Origin: an uncultured Lachnoclostridium sp.
Lineage (GTDB): Bacteria > Bacillota > Clostridia > Lachnospirales > Lachnospiraceae
Length of the DNA: 64,000 nucleotides
Direction: 5' to 3'
Assembly: GCA_946415315.1 (NCBI GenBank)
Contig: CAMKRZ010000001.1
Location: 1-64,000, forward strand
Part shown: piece after piece, positions 22,877-30,407 of the stretch
Layout of the letters: every line of letters begins with the position of its first letter
Numbering within the stretch: the stretch's first letter is position 1
The notes under the pieces: model-generated
The model's input: the letters and a program-made list of their open reading frames with translations, nothing else
Told to the model about the DNA's origin: nothing
Database searches by the model: none
Position numbers and translations under genes: made by a program

Positions 22877-24178
22877 ATGCAATTCAAAGAAGGACTCGGA
22901 TGGAAAGCGTGCTATGACGAAGAGAGAAACATTTACACGGCACAGAGAAGCTGGCGGGGATTTTACCAGCTTTGTGAGATCGATGCCGAGACGTATCGTA
23001 AACTCGGCGATAGTGCAAAAGCTGATAAACTGATTGGCAGCGGCAGAGTTCTGTTCGAGTCGGATGATGATTATTATACGCAGCGGTATTACAGGATTGT
23101 TGACGAGAATTACGACGAGCTTGCACCTTGGGCGAGCGCAAAATGGATTGCCGGAAAGTCGGACGTACTGTACAAGAGGGAAGAGGTCACCGGTCGGTTT
23201 CCGGGAGTGGCGTTTGCCTACGGGACTGCGGAGGCAAACAGTGCACAGTATTTTGGAGCCTCTGACGAGGAAGGCAGAACCAGTGTGGACAAGGAAACGA
23301 TTTTTCCGGCTTGTTCCATCTCGAAGTTTGTCACCGCGATCTGTGTGATGAAAATGCAGGAACAGAAGATGCTGAACATTGATGAACGAGTCAATGACCG
23401 CCTGAATCAGTGGAAACTTCTCAACGCAGACGGAGTGGAAAGTGATGCGACAATCCGGGCCGTCCTGAGTCATACTGCCGGGATTATCGACGGTGAAGAG
23501 GCATTTTACGGACTGCGCATCGGAGACCCTGAGGTCAGCCTGCTTGATATTCTGGAAGGAAGAACGAAATATAACAACCGGCCTGTGAGAGCGGAGCAAT
23601 CGCAAGGGACAGCTTTTGAATATTCAGATGCCGGTTATTGTGTTCTGCAGCAGATGATTCAGGATGTTACAGGCAAAGAATTCGCTGCCCTGCTGAACGA
23701 GCTGGTGTTTGAAGAACTGGGGATGGAGCACACATTTTTCGCCTCGCCGGCCGAACGGGAAAAGCATGAAGCGAACATGGCGACCGGCTTTGACGATGAA
23801 GGTTTACCGATTCCCGGAAAATTCCCGGTAACGCCGGATCTTGCCGCGTCGGGATTGTGGAGCACACCGAAAGATCTTTTGCTTCTTGCCGCAGAATTCA
23901 TTCGAGCCCTTGATGGGAAAAGTACATTTTTACAGGCGGACAGCGCACGCGAAATCATAAAGCCCGTGGAGAATTTTCCGTGGGTCGGGCTCGGCGTCTT
24001 CCTCGACGGGGCGGACACCATTGTTTCCAAAGGGTGGGGAGAAAACGGGCAGTGCATGATGAAGCTGCACCTTCAGTCCGGTGAGATCTCCGTCGTTATG
24101 ACAAACAAAAACCCGGGCGTGGATCAGGCGGAATCCGGCGTTGAATGGCTGGTGGACAGTTACGGCTGGTTTCTTTGA
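22877..24178 (+). CDS. Novel repeated-family domain C fused to a class-C beta-lactamase-like serine hydrolase
   Basis: A 433-residue fusion. Residues 1-90 are the third copy of the family at 6304 and 15968 (GWKACYDEERNIYTAQRSW, GRVLFESDDDYY, VDENYDELAPWASAKW), without the basic tail. From about residue 100 a serine hydrolase of the AmpC/esterase type follows: SxxK is Ser147-Ile-Ser-Lys150 in ACSISKFV, the tyrosine motif is YSD at 249-251 in FEYSDAGYC (YxN in classical enzymes), and KGWGENG may correspond to the KTG-like triad. There is no signal peptide. ATG at 22877 follows AGGAGAGG. The hydrolase could be an esterase or peptidase; resistance activity is not implied by the fold. Confidence 0.85.
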   Translation: MQFKEGLGWKACYDEERNIYTAQRSWRGFYQLCEIDAETYRKLGDSAKADKLIGSGRVLFESDDDYYTQRYYRIVDENYDELAPWASAKWIAGKSDVLYKREEVTGRFPGVAFAYGTAEANSAQYFGASDEEGRTSVDKETIFPACSISKFVTAICVMKMQEQKMLNIDERVNDRLNQWKLLNADGVESDATIRAVLSHTAGIIDGEEAFYGLRIGDPEVSLLDILEGRTKYNNRPVRAEQSQGTAFEYSDAGYCVLQQMIQDVTGKEFAALLNELVFEELGMEHTFFASPAEREKHEANMATGFDDEGLPIPGKFPVTPDLAASGLWSTPKDLLLLAAEFIRALDGKSTFLQADSAREIIKPVENFPWVGLGVFLDGADTIVSKGWGENGQCMMKLHLQSGEISVVMTNKNPGVDQAESGVEWLVDSYGWFL

Positions 24179-24194
24179 GATTTTTCGAGGTCAT

Positions 24195-24209
24195 TATTTC
24201 GGTATTACG
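24195..24209 (+). repeat. Intergenic TTTCGG motif, copy 12 (TATTTCGGTATTACG)
   Basis: Exact consensus, 16 bases after the fusion-gene stop. It is preceded by TTTTTCGAGGTCAT, reminiscent of the palindrome flank. Confidence 0.7.
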
Positions 24210-24238
24210 ACGGAACAGGTATGATGGGGAGGTATATC

Positions 24239-24586
24239 ATGTATATTCTTTTGTATGTATGTACTGCAATTATCATGTTTTCTTCAGGGAAGGCAGGGTG
24301 TACATTACTCATGCAAATGCGCTGTAAAGGCTGTGCGACCGGTCGCTATCTGTACACGGAAAAGAGGTATCGTGTGTTCGGCCGATATGTGGAACCCTGT
24401 TGGAATCCTGTGTATGAATACTGCGTAGGGCAAGTAGTCTATAAGGTGGAAGCTGAGGTTATGAGTCCCACTGACCGGATTGAAGACAGCAGTGTGGAAG
24501 TAAAATACCTTCCCTCAGATCCGGAGATATGCTTTATTAATGGATTAAGGGGAAGAATCCGCGGTCGCAATTCGAAGATTGTATGA
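24239..24586 (+). CDS. Small membrane-anchored protein, DUF3592-like
   Basis: A 115-residue protein. The first 20 residues form a transmembrane helix (YILLYVCTAIIMFSSG), followed by a beta-rich domain (RYLYTEKRYRVFGRYVEPC, then YCVGQVVYKVEAEV, then VEVKYLPSDPEICF). The pattern of short strands with a YLPSDP turn is the one I associate with DUF3592-type membrane proteins, whose role is unknown. ATG at 24239 follows GGGGAGG with 6-base spacing. Confidence 0.6.
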   Translation: MYILLYVCTAIIMFSSGKAGCTLLMQMRCKGCATGRYLYTEKRYRVFGRYVEPCWNPVYEYCVGQVVYKVEAEVMSPTDRIEDSSVEVKYLPSDPEICFINGLRGRIRGRNSKIV

Positions 24587-24612
24587 ACGTGGATACTTGG
24601 AGGTTTTGAAAA

Positions 24613-25122
24613 ATGAGCAATTTGCAGATCAGAAAAATGACATACGATGATATCCCTCTTATATGCAAGGCGGAAAATGATGAAGCAGAATCCAATGTTG
24701 AGTATCTGAAGAATCACATGGAAAACCAGGAGAACAAAAAGTGCTCAGCGTTGATCGCGCTCTATGATGATCAAATCGCCGGACATGTGTTCTTATACTA
24801 CGAATGTAAGTGGGGCGGTTTGAAAAAACAAGGATTGCCAAGCGTGGTGGATTTAGCTGTGTATGAATTGTACAGAAGAAAAGGCATTGCAACAGCGCTG
24901 ATGGATGCTGCGGAAAGCGAAGCGCGAAAGTTTCATTCAAAGATCTATCTGGATGTCTGTTTGAACAGTGAGTATGGCCCGGCACAATGTTTTTACATAA
25001 AGAGAGGGTATGTTCCCGATGGCGCGGGGGTTTATTTTGAGGGGGAAGTACTCGGATTAAACGCGCCGTGCAGAAATGATGATGAATTATCACTGTGTCT
25101 TGTGAAGGAGTTGAAAGGATAA
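24613..25122 (+). CDS. GNAT-family N-acetyltransferase 8
   Basis: A 169-residue acetyltransferase: LQIRKMTYDDIPLICKAEND at the start, LAVYELYRRKGIATALMDAA as the cofactor loop, and PAQCFYIKRGYVPDGAGVYF as the C-terminal signature. TTGGAGGTTTTG lies before the ATG. The stop overlaps the start of a partial TTTCGG-like motif. Confidence 0.88.
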   Translation: MSNLQIRKMTYDDIPLICKAENDEAESNVEYLKNHMENQENKKCSALIALYDDQIAGHVFLYYECKWGGLKKQGLPSVVDLAVYELYRRKGIATALMDAAESEARKFHSKIYLDVCLNSEYGPAQCFYIKRGYVPDGAGVYFEGEVLGLNAPCRNDDELSLCLVKELKG

Positions 25123-25136
25123 TTCTGTATTACGAG
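25123..25136 (+). repeat. Intergenic TTTCGG-like motif, copy 13 (TTCTGTATTACGAG)
   Basis: Starts right after the TAA stop. The right half TATTACGAG is intact; the left half has TTCTG in place of TTTCGG. Confidence 0.4.
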
Positions 25137-25155
25137 CAAAAAAGGAGGTGCTTTC

Positions 25156-25563
25156 ATGACTTATGCAGTAAGGTATTATACCAAGACAGGAAACACGAAG
25201 CGGCTTGCGGAGGCAATCGCCAAGGAACTGGGAGTAGAGGCGCTCCCCATCAGCGAACCGGTCAATGAGGCAGTGGACTATCTGTTCCTCGGGAATTCGT
25301 ACTATGCCTTCACGATCGATCCGGAAGTGAAGGCGTTTGTGGCGTCTCTTGACAAGAGTAAGATCGGAAAGATCGTCAATTTCGGTTCTGCCGCGATGCT
25401 CAACTCGACGTACAAGAAAGTGAAGAAGGTAGCCGACAAAGTAGGGATTGCCATGGATGAGAAAGAGTTTCACTGCAGGGGTGAATTCAAGGGCGTCCAT
25501 AAGGGCAGACCGAATGAGGAGGATATCGCCGCGGCAGTTGAATTTGCTAAGCAATACAAGTAA
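25156..25563 (+). CDS. Flavodoxin-like protein
   Basis: A 135-residue protein with the flavodoxin fold. The FMN phosphate loop reads YTKTGNTKRLAEAIA after the first strand, followed by FLGNSYYAFTIDP and IVNFGSAAMLNSTYKKV. It is expected to carry electrons in the cytoplasm using FMN. GGAGGTG lies before the ATG. The stop is 19 bases before the next gene, so the two are likely co-transcribed. Confidence 0.85.
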   Translation: MTYAVRYYTKTGNTKRLAEAIAKELGVEALPISEPVNEAVDYLFLGNSYYAFTIDPEVKAFVASLDKSKIGKIVNFGSAAMLNSTYKKVKKVADKVGIAMDEKEFHCRGEFKGVHKGRPNEEDIAAAVEFAKQYK

Positions 25564-25582
25564 TCAGTAATGGGTGAAGCTC

Positions 25583-26224
25583 ATGAAATACGGAGAATCG
25601 ACATTTGATATTTTATATCTGCTGTTTGTGATCACAGCCGGATGCATCATCCTCAGGAGAGCGAAGGACAGAACGGAAAGGTATATGGGCATCGCAGCAA
25701 TTCTGCTGGGGTGCGGAGACGCATTTCATCTGGTGCCGCGGGTCCTGAATTATTTTACGGATGCGGATCTGACTGCGCCGCTCGGCATCGGCAAGTTGAT
25801 CACATCCATCACCATGACTGTGTTCTATGTGCTTCTCTATTATGTCTGGCTCGGGCACTACAACGAAAAGAGTGATAAAACTCTGACAATTACTATATGG
25901 TGCCTGGCAGCGGTCAGAATTCTGCTGTGCCTGTTCCCGCAAAACGGATGGCTGCAAAACAGCAGCGATATGACGTGGGGAATCATCAGAAACATTCCGT
26001 TTGTCATTCTCGGAGCGATCATTTGCTTCCTGTTTTACCGAAACAGGAAGAAGGATGCTGCATTTGGCCTTTTGTGGCTGTATATCCTGCTGTCCTTTGC
26101 GTTCTATATTCCGGTTGCCGTCGGCGCAGGACTGGTGCCGATCCTTGGGATGCTGATGTTGCCGAAGACCGTGTGCTATATACTGATGGTAGTGGCGTTT
26201 TTACGGCAGCAAAGGGGCGACTGA
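25583..26224 (+). CDS. Multi-pass membrane protein of unknown function
   Basis: A 213-residue protein with about seven hydrophobic segments, for example FDILYLLFVITAGCIIL, MTVFYVLLYYVWLGHY, TITIWCLAAVRILLCLFP and VLGAIICFLFY. The order is segment-RRAKDRTERY-segment, with a conserved-looking GDAFHLVPR in the second half of the first hairpin. I do not know a named family. ATG at 25583 is used; an in-frame GTG at 25574 is possible. It is probably co-transcribed with the flavodoxin gene. Confidence 0.65.
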   Translation: MKYGESTFDILYLLFVITAGCIILRRAKDRTERYMGIAAILLGCGDAFHLVPRVLNYFTDADLTAPLGIGKLITSITMTVFYVLLYYVWLGHYNEKSDKTLTITIWCLAAVRILLCLFPQNGWLQNSSDMTWGIIRNIPFVILGAIICFLFYRNRKKDAAFGLLWLYILLSFAFYIPVAVGAGLVPILGMLMLPKTVCYILMVVAFLRQQRGD

Positions 26225-26225
26225 C

Positions 26226-26316
26226 ATGAAAAGAAAAACAGCAAAAGAAATCCCCGCAGATTCCTTTCAGGAGCTTGCGGCGGAAAAAAAGCATCGATAA
26301 GATTACGATCATTGCG
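26226..26316 (+). pseudogene. N-terminal remnant of a TetR/AcrR-type regulator, frameshifted
   Basis: ATG at 26226 begins KRKTAKEIPADSFQELAAEK, which matches the start of TetR-type regulators. After a run of seven adenines the frame shifts to HR-stop, while the +1 frame continues SIDKITI, the expected continuation. The sequence then runs into a terminator at 26317. Only about 30 codons survive, so it is a relic. Confidence 0.6.
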
Positions 26317-26341
26317 AAAGGAGAGCTTCGGCTCTCCTTTT
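26317..26341 (+). terminator. Rho-independent terminator with TTCG tetraloop
   Basis: Perfect 10-bp stem AAAGGAGAGC / GCTCTCCTTT around a TTCG loop, followed by TG. It lies after the flavodoxin/membrane-protein unit and the TetR relic. Confidence 0.8.
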
Positions 26342-26440
26342 GTGATGGACGCGGACATCCGAATATGGTACAATAGAAAGAAACCATTTTTCGGTGTTTC
26401 GATATACGGGGATGACAGCCACCGGGGAGGAGTAATAGAT

Positions 26441-26547
26441 ATGTCGGCAACAGGCAGAGATTCGCGGGATGCGATGGACAAGGAAACAATGAGGATACGG
26501 ATGGATTCAAACGCTTGCTGAACAAATACGTGGAATACAGTGCATGA
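26441..26547 (+). pseudogene. Frameshifted remnant of an unidentified small gene
   Basis: ATG at 26441 follows GGGGAGGAG and reads SATGRDSRDAMDKE before stopping at 26521. The frame entered near 26490 continues EDTDGFKRLLNKYVEYSA to 26547. The two look like one broken coding sequence. The upstream 95 bases (26342-26440) contain a degenerate TTTTTCGG motif at 26385 and no gene. Confidence 0.35.
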
Positions 26548-26560
26548 CAGGAGAACGCAA

Positions 26561-27040
26561 ATGGATACTTGCAATTGGTGCAACTTATCGGAAGAAGATA
26601 AACAATTTCAGTTGTGCGAAAGCAAATCATGGTATGTGTTCCTTTCCGATGAGCAGGACTATATCGGACGATGCATATTGGTTTTGAAGCGTCATTGCAA
26701 CTCCTTGTCGGAGCTGAAGGATGATGAATGGGACGAGCTTCGTGATCTGATTGGTAAAGTGGAGGAGTGTCTAAAGACTGTTTTAGGGGCAACTCTATGT
26801 AATTGGAGCTGTCTGATGAATAGCTTCTATAAAGAACCGGCGCCTGATCCACATCTTCATATTCACGTAAGGCCGAGATATGACAAGCCGGTAGTGCTTA
26901 ACGGGCACACTTATACGGATAGCGAGTTCGGTCATCATTACGCATTGAAAAAGAGCGTGGTTATACTTGCCGAAGATAAGAACGAATTGTTCAGACAGCT
27001 AAAAGAATGGCTGAATTTGCAAAACTGCGATGAGGAGTAA
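26561..27040 (+). CDS. HIT-family nucleotide-binding protein
   Basis: A 159-residue HIT (histidine triad) protein. The signature HLHIHVRPR near the C-terminal third is the phosphate-binding active site, and the N-terminal CNWCNLSEEDKQFQLCES contributes cysteines that could bind zinc. Members hydrolyse or transfer nucleotidyl groups. ATG at 26561 is 7 bases after AGGAG. It overlaps a possible upstream start of the rhomboid gene by 11 bases. Confidence 0.87.
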   Translation: MDTCNWCNLSEEDKQFQLCESKSWYVFLSDEQDYIGRCILVLKRHCNSLSELKDDEWDELRDLIGKVEECLKTVLGATLCNWSCLMNSFYKEPAPDPHLHIHVRPRYDKPVVLNGHTYTDSEFGHHYALKKSVVILAEDKNELFRQLKEWLNLQNCDEE

Positions 27041-27056
27041 GGATGATTATCGGGAA

Positions 27057-27665
27057 ATGAAACAAAAGAAACTGACTTGTATAGCGATTATTTCAATGGT
27101 TATCATTTTTCTGGCGAATCTTCTGGCTTCGACAGAATACAATCTGTCTGCCGTTTTCCTGACCGGCGGAGGAAATCTGGTGGATTATCTGGGAGTATCC
27201 AAAACGACCGTTTTTGAGCAATACCAACTGTACCGTCTGATCACGTATGGTTTCACTCAGGCATCCGTAATTCACCTTTTGGCGAATAGCATTGCCTTGT
27301 GGTTTGTGGGGGGATTCTTCGAAAAATACGTAGGCAAAACAAAACTGATCATCATATTCCTTGTGGGGCTGATCATCCCGGGAAGTGGTTTGGCTTTCCT
27401 GTTCCCTGAGGGCTTGCATTATGGTGCTTCGCCCGCGATCTTTGCACTTATCGGAGTTCTGGTGAGCTGGGCGTTGAGAGAGAAAGACTTGTGGAAGACA
27501 TACAGGGCACAGATGGGATTTGGATATGTTGTCGGCTATTTCTTTCTGGGAAATATTTTAGGCGTCGCAACACTTGTGTTTCATTTGTTGGGGTTTGGCA
27601 CAGGGCTTCTGTCAGGGCTCGTATTGAAAAGAAAGGGGTATGTAAATGAACACCGTCTGGTCTGA
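27057..27665 (+). CDS. Rhomboid-family intramembrane serine protease
   Basis: A membrane protein of about 202 residues with six hydrophobic segments. The catalytic serine is in HYGASPAIFAL (GxS motif) and the histidine in LVFHLLGFGTGLLSG; HLLANSIALWFVGGFFEKYV is the conserved HxxxN segment on the second helix. It cleaves transmembrane substrates within the lipid bilayer. The start is uncertain: ATG at 27057, or ATG at 27030 with no ribosome binding site. I use 27057 with GAGGAGTAAGGA 12 or more bases upstream. Confidence 0.85.
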   Translation: MKQKKLTCIAIISMVIIFLANLLASTEYNLSAVFLTGGGNLVDYLGVSKTTVFEQYQLYRLITYGFTQASVIHLLANSIALWFVGGFFEKYVGKTKLIIIFLVGLIIPGSGLAFLFPEGLHYGASPAIFALIGVLVSWALREKDLWKTYRAQMGFGYVVGYFFLGNILGVATLVFHLLGFGTGLLSGLVLKRKGYVNEHRLV

Positions 27666-27703
27666 AAATGTTCAGGGGCTTGCGATTGATCAGGAGGAAG
27701 AAG

Positions 27704-28159
27704 ATGACAGAAAAACAGATTAAAGCAACAGAGTGTTTCAACAATCATATGCACTGCTCACAGTCCGTTCTGTTCGCATTTGCCGAAGAATGCGGGATTA
27801 CGGAAGAAACGGCATTTCGACTGGGCTCGTGCTTCGGGAGCGGGATGCGAAAGGGCAACGTATGCGGAGCCTGCACCGGGGCGCTTATGGTCCTGGGGTT
27901 ATTGTTCGGTGAACGCCGTATGGGTGACAGCGAAGAGAGGCAGCGGTCAAATCGGATCAACGATGAGTTTATGAACCGCTTTGCGATGGCAAATGGGACG
28001 TGCATCTGCAACGAACTGCTCGGCTGCGACATTTCCACGCCGGAAGGCGTTCAGTATGCAAGGGACAACGGCCTGTTCAAAGATTTCTGTCCCAAGATGG
28101 TCGAAAGCGCGGTCAAAATACTGGAAGACATGATCGCGGAACAAAGAAATGCCGAATAA
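27704..28159 (+). CDS. C-GCAxxG-C-C family redox-type protein
   Basis: A 151-residue protein of the C_GCAxxG_C_C family. Cysteines are visible in HMHCSQSVLFAF, LGSCFGSGMRKGNVCGACTG, NGTCICNELLGC and DFCPKM, the expected spacing. Members are thought to bind metals or iron-sulfur clusters and often sit beside redox genes; no enzymatic activity is established. ATG at 27704 follows AGGAGG. Confidence 0.85.
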   Translation: MTEKQIKATECFNNHMHCSQSVLFAFAEECGITEETAFRLGSCFGSGMRKGNVCGACTGALMVLGLLFGERRMGDSEERQRSNRINDEFMNRFAMANGTCICNELLGCDISTPEGVQYARDNGLFKDFCPKMVESAVKILEDMIAEQRNAE

Positions 28160-28179
28160 ACAAGATTGTTACGGAAAGT

Positions 28180-28335
28180 AGCAGCCCTGTTACGGTTCGT
28201 TTCTTGACCGTTGCGAAACTTCTGGATGTGAGCACGGACTATTTTCTGGATGACGGCGCCACGCTGGATATTACGGATAAGAAATTTGAGATCGGTGACA
28301 AAAAGTTCCGGGTAATGGGGATTGTGAAAGAGTAA
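28180..28335 (+). pseudogene. Fragment of an XRE-type regulator
   Basis: The frame read from about 28180 encodes VRFLTVAKLLDVSTDYFLDD, a typical end of an XRE helix-turn-helix domain, then a tail (DITDKKFEIGDKKFRVMG) and TAA at 28333-28335. No start or DNA-binding helices 1-3 are present, so only the C-terminal part of the gene remains. With the terminator and promoter below it explains most of the 345-base gap between flanking genes. Confidence 0.5.
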
Positions 28336-28366
28336 TCTTTCTTCTGCGTTGAAAGGAAAACTAAGG

Positions 28367-28410
28367 AATACCAAGAGCTGAAGGCATTTGCTTTCGGCTC
28401 TTTTGGTATT
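28367..28410 (+). terminator. Inverted repeat, probable terminator at the end of the array
   Basis: AATACCAAGAGCTGAAGG (28367-28384) pairs imperfectly with CTTTCGGCTCTTTTGGTATT (28391-28410). Long stem with a few mismatches, short loop. No strong T run on either side, so termination is likely but not certain. Confidence 0.5.
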
Positions 28411-28444
28411 TCCAATGTGTGAATCGTTTTACGGAAAATGTACG

Positions 28445-28473
28445 TTGACAACGTATAGACGATGTGCTATACT
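28445..28473 (+). promoter_or_regulatory. Strong sigma-A promoter of the XRE gene
   Basis: TTGACA (28445-28450), 17-base spacer, TATACT (28468-28473). It sits 32 bases before the start codon and overlaps a palindrome. Confidence 0.75.
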
Positions 28474-28487
28474 TTGATAAAGTATAG
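28467..28487. promoter_or_regulatory. Palindromic operator CTATACTTT-GAT-AAAGTATAG
   Basis: Perfect 9-bp arms with a 3-base centre covering the -10 element and likely start point. This is the position expected for autorepression by the XRE protein encoded just downstream. Confidence 0.65.
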
Positions 28488-28504
28488 TTTGCGGAGGTGT
28501 TTGC

Positions 28505-28717
28505 ATGGATGTTTCGGAACGAATACGGGAATTGCGAAAGAATACCGGGTTGTCGCAGAGTAAATTTTCCGCAAAATTCGGGATACCGGTAAGGACGCTT
28601 CAACAGTGGGAGCAAGGCGCCAGCGCACCTCCGGAATACGTGGCCAGGATGATGGCATATATCCTGCAGATGGAGGAGATGGAGGACAGCAGACAGGACC
28701 GCGGGGAACCGGTATGA
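28505..28717 (+). CDS. XRE-family helix-turn-helix regulator (short)
   Basis: A 70-residue single-domain DNA-binding protein: RIRELRKNTGLSQSKFSAKF, then GIPVRTLQQWEQGASAPP. It has no effector domain. GCGGAGGTG lies 5-6 bases before the ATG. The palindrome over its own promoter suggests autoregulation. The next gene follows 62 bases later. It could be an antitoxin-like regulator, but there is no toxin gene beside it. Confidence 0.85.
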   Translation: MDVSERIRELRKNTGLSQSKFSAKFGIPVRTLQQWEQGASAPPEYVARMMAYILQMEEMEDSRQDRGEPV

Positions 28718-28779
28718 TCCGATTAAGACCGGTAACGTAATTGTGAAAGTCACGGTATTGTGCACGGGAAGGAGGAGAC

Positions 28780-29535
28780 ATGATCTATATCACGGGAGAT
28801 ACGCATGCGGATTTTGAACTCCGCTTCAATACGGAGAATTTTCCGGAGCAGAAGGAGATGACGAAGGACGACTATGTCATCATCTGCGGTGACTTCGGGG
28901 GCGTGTGGGAGCAGGTCGAGGACAGGCGCGAGCGCTGGTGGCTGAACTGGTTCGAGTCGCGTCCCTACACGCTGCTTTTCATCGACGGAAACCACGAGAA
29001 TCATGAGCGTCTTGCCTCCTACCCCGTGAAGGAGTGGAACGGCGGCAAGGTTCATGAGATCCGTCCGCACGTTCTGCATCTGATGCGCGGGCAGGTGTTC
29101 ACCCTTCAGGATAAGACATTTTTCACGTTCGGCGGCGCAAAGAGCCATGACATTCAGGGCGGTGTGCTGGAGCCGGAGGATCCGGATTACAAGTCGAAGC
29201 TGAGAGAGGCATTCGACAGGGGCCTTCCGTTCCGTATCAACCATGTTTCGTGGTGGGCCGGTGAAATGCCCTCGGAGGAAGAGATGAGGGAAGGTCTCCG
29301 CAATCTGGCAGCGCACGATAACACCGTGGATTTTGTCGTGACGCATTGCTGCCCGTCGTCCACGCAGGTGCTGTTGCGTGGCTCGATGTATGAGCCGGAT
29401 TTCGCTACAAGATATTTGGAGGAGATCCGCAACTCCGTGAACTACACAAAATGGTTCTTCGGCCACTACCACGACAACCGCAACGTTACCGCTAAAGACA
29501 TCCTGCTGTATGAGCAGCTGATCCGGATTGTATGA
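28780..29535 (+). CDS. Calcineurin-like metallophosphoesterase
   Basis: A 251-residue phosphoesterase with all metal motifs in order: YITGDTHADF, IICGDFGGVW, LLFIDGNHENHERL, FVVTHCCPSS and FFGHYHDNR. The dinuclear-metal centre is therefore intact. Substrates in this family are phosphoesters of nucleotides, nucleic acids or proteins, and are not predictable here. GGAAGGAGGAG lies before the ATG. Another phosphoesterase gene follows with its own promoter. Confidence 0.92.
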   Translation: MIYITGDTHADFELRFNTENFPEQKEMTKDDYVIICGDFGGVWEQVEDRRERWWLNWFESRPYTLLFIDGNHENHERLASYPVKEWNGGKVHEIRPHVLHLMRGQVFTLQDKTFFTFGGAKSHDIQGGVLEPEDPDYKSKLREAFDRGLPFRINHVSWWAGEMPSEEEMREGLRNLAAHDNTVDFVVTHCCPSSTQVLLRGSMYEPDFATRYLEEIRNSVNYTKWFFGHYHDNRNVTAKDILLYEQLIRIV

Positions 29536-29587
29536 TCATCGGAGGGCAATTCCGTTTTGGGATTGCCCGGCAGAGTTGAGAAAGTAC

Positions 29588-29616
29588 TTTCCCGGGAGAC
29601 GCCGTTATGCTATACT
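29588..29616 (+). promoter_or_regulatory. Extended -10 promoter of the second phosphoesterase gene
   Basis: TATGCTATACT (TGn-TATACT, -10 at 29611-29616) about 50 bases before the start codon; the -35 (TTTCCC at 29588) is weak. Confidence 0.4.
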
Positions 29617-29667
29617 GTAACGAAATATACTGAGCACTGTCGTGTGCCTTTTGGGAGGAATTGTCGG

Positions 29668-30360
29668 ATGAAAATAGTAGTTTTGGCAGATCTTCACGGA
29701 AACATGGTTGCCACTGAGGCGATGGAGCGGGAGCTTGAGAGAATACAGCCGGATGATGTCTGGTTTTTGGGAGATGCGGTCGGTAAGGGACCGGAGAGCG
29801 ATAAGACCATTGACTGGGTCAGAACGCATTGCAAACACTGGATTGCCGGGAACTGGGATCGTGTTCTGAGTCAGTTTCCGGACTATAATGCGTTCGTCAT
29901 TAAGCAGATCGGGCAGGAGCGGCTCGACTGGCTGAATTCCCTTCCGTTGGAGGATGAGCTGGAGATCAGCGGCCTCCGTTTTCGTCTTGTTCACGGGAGA
30001 TTCCTGGATCCCATGTATGTCAGTGACGACCCGGATGAGAAACTCAGGGAAGGATTTCGTTTTCACGACGGAAGACCGGAGGCAAACGGCCTGATCTGTG
30101 CGGACACGCACACCCCGTTTATCCGCCCGTTGGAGGACGGATACGCGATCAATACGGGAAGCATCGGGAACAATCTCGGCGTGGCGAGAGCGCATGCATT
30201 GCTGCTGGAGGGAGAACAGGGGCCTGCTCCGCTGAGGATTACGATCCTGTCTGTTCCGTACGACAATCAGAAGGCGGCGGACATCGCGGATCAGTATCCT
30301 GACCTGCCCCGCAAGGAGGCCTATCAGAAGGAAGTCATGATGGGCGTGTACTCCCGATAG
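29668..30360 (+). CDS. YfcE/MJ0936-like metallophosphoesterase
   Basis: A 230-residue phosphoesterase of the small YfcE-like group. It has VLADLHGNMVA, VWFLGDAVGKGP, GNWDRV (a GNxD/H variant), LVHGRFLD and ADTHTPF. ATG at 29668 follows GGGAGGAATT; in-frame codons upstream have no ribosome binding site. The motif GNWD in place of GNHE is normal for part of this group. Its role is unknown; diadenosine-type or other phosphodiester hydrolysis is possible. Confidence 0.88.
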   Translation: MKIVVLADLHGNMVATEAMERELERIQPDDVWFLGDAVGKGPESDKTIDWVRTHCKHWIAGNWDRVLSQFPDYNAFVIKQIGQERLDWLNSLPLEDELEISGLRFRLVHGRFLDPMYVSDDPDEKLREGFRFHDGRPEANGLICADTHTPFIRPLEDGYAINTGSIGNNLGVARAHALLLEGEQGPAPLRITILSVPYDNQKAADIADQYPDLPRKEAYQKEVMMGVYSR

Positions 30361-30407
30361 TAAATCGGAGTGCATGGTGACAATAATTTGCCGAATGAGA
30401 CATCACA

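Noticed and set aside
1-28400. A classical integron
   Set aside because: No attC core pair GTTRRRY / RYYYAAC with the expected spacing could be found, and no integrase gene occurs in the window. The recurrent motif is different, so I call it cassette-like only.
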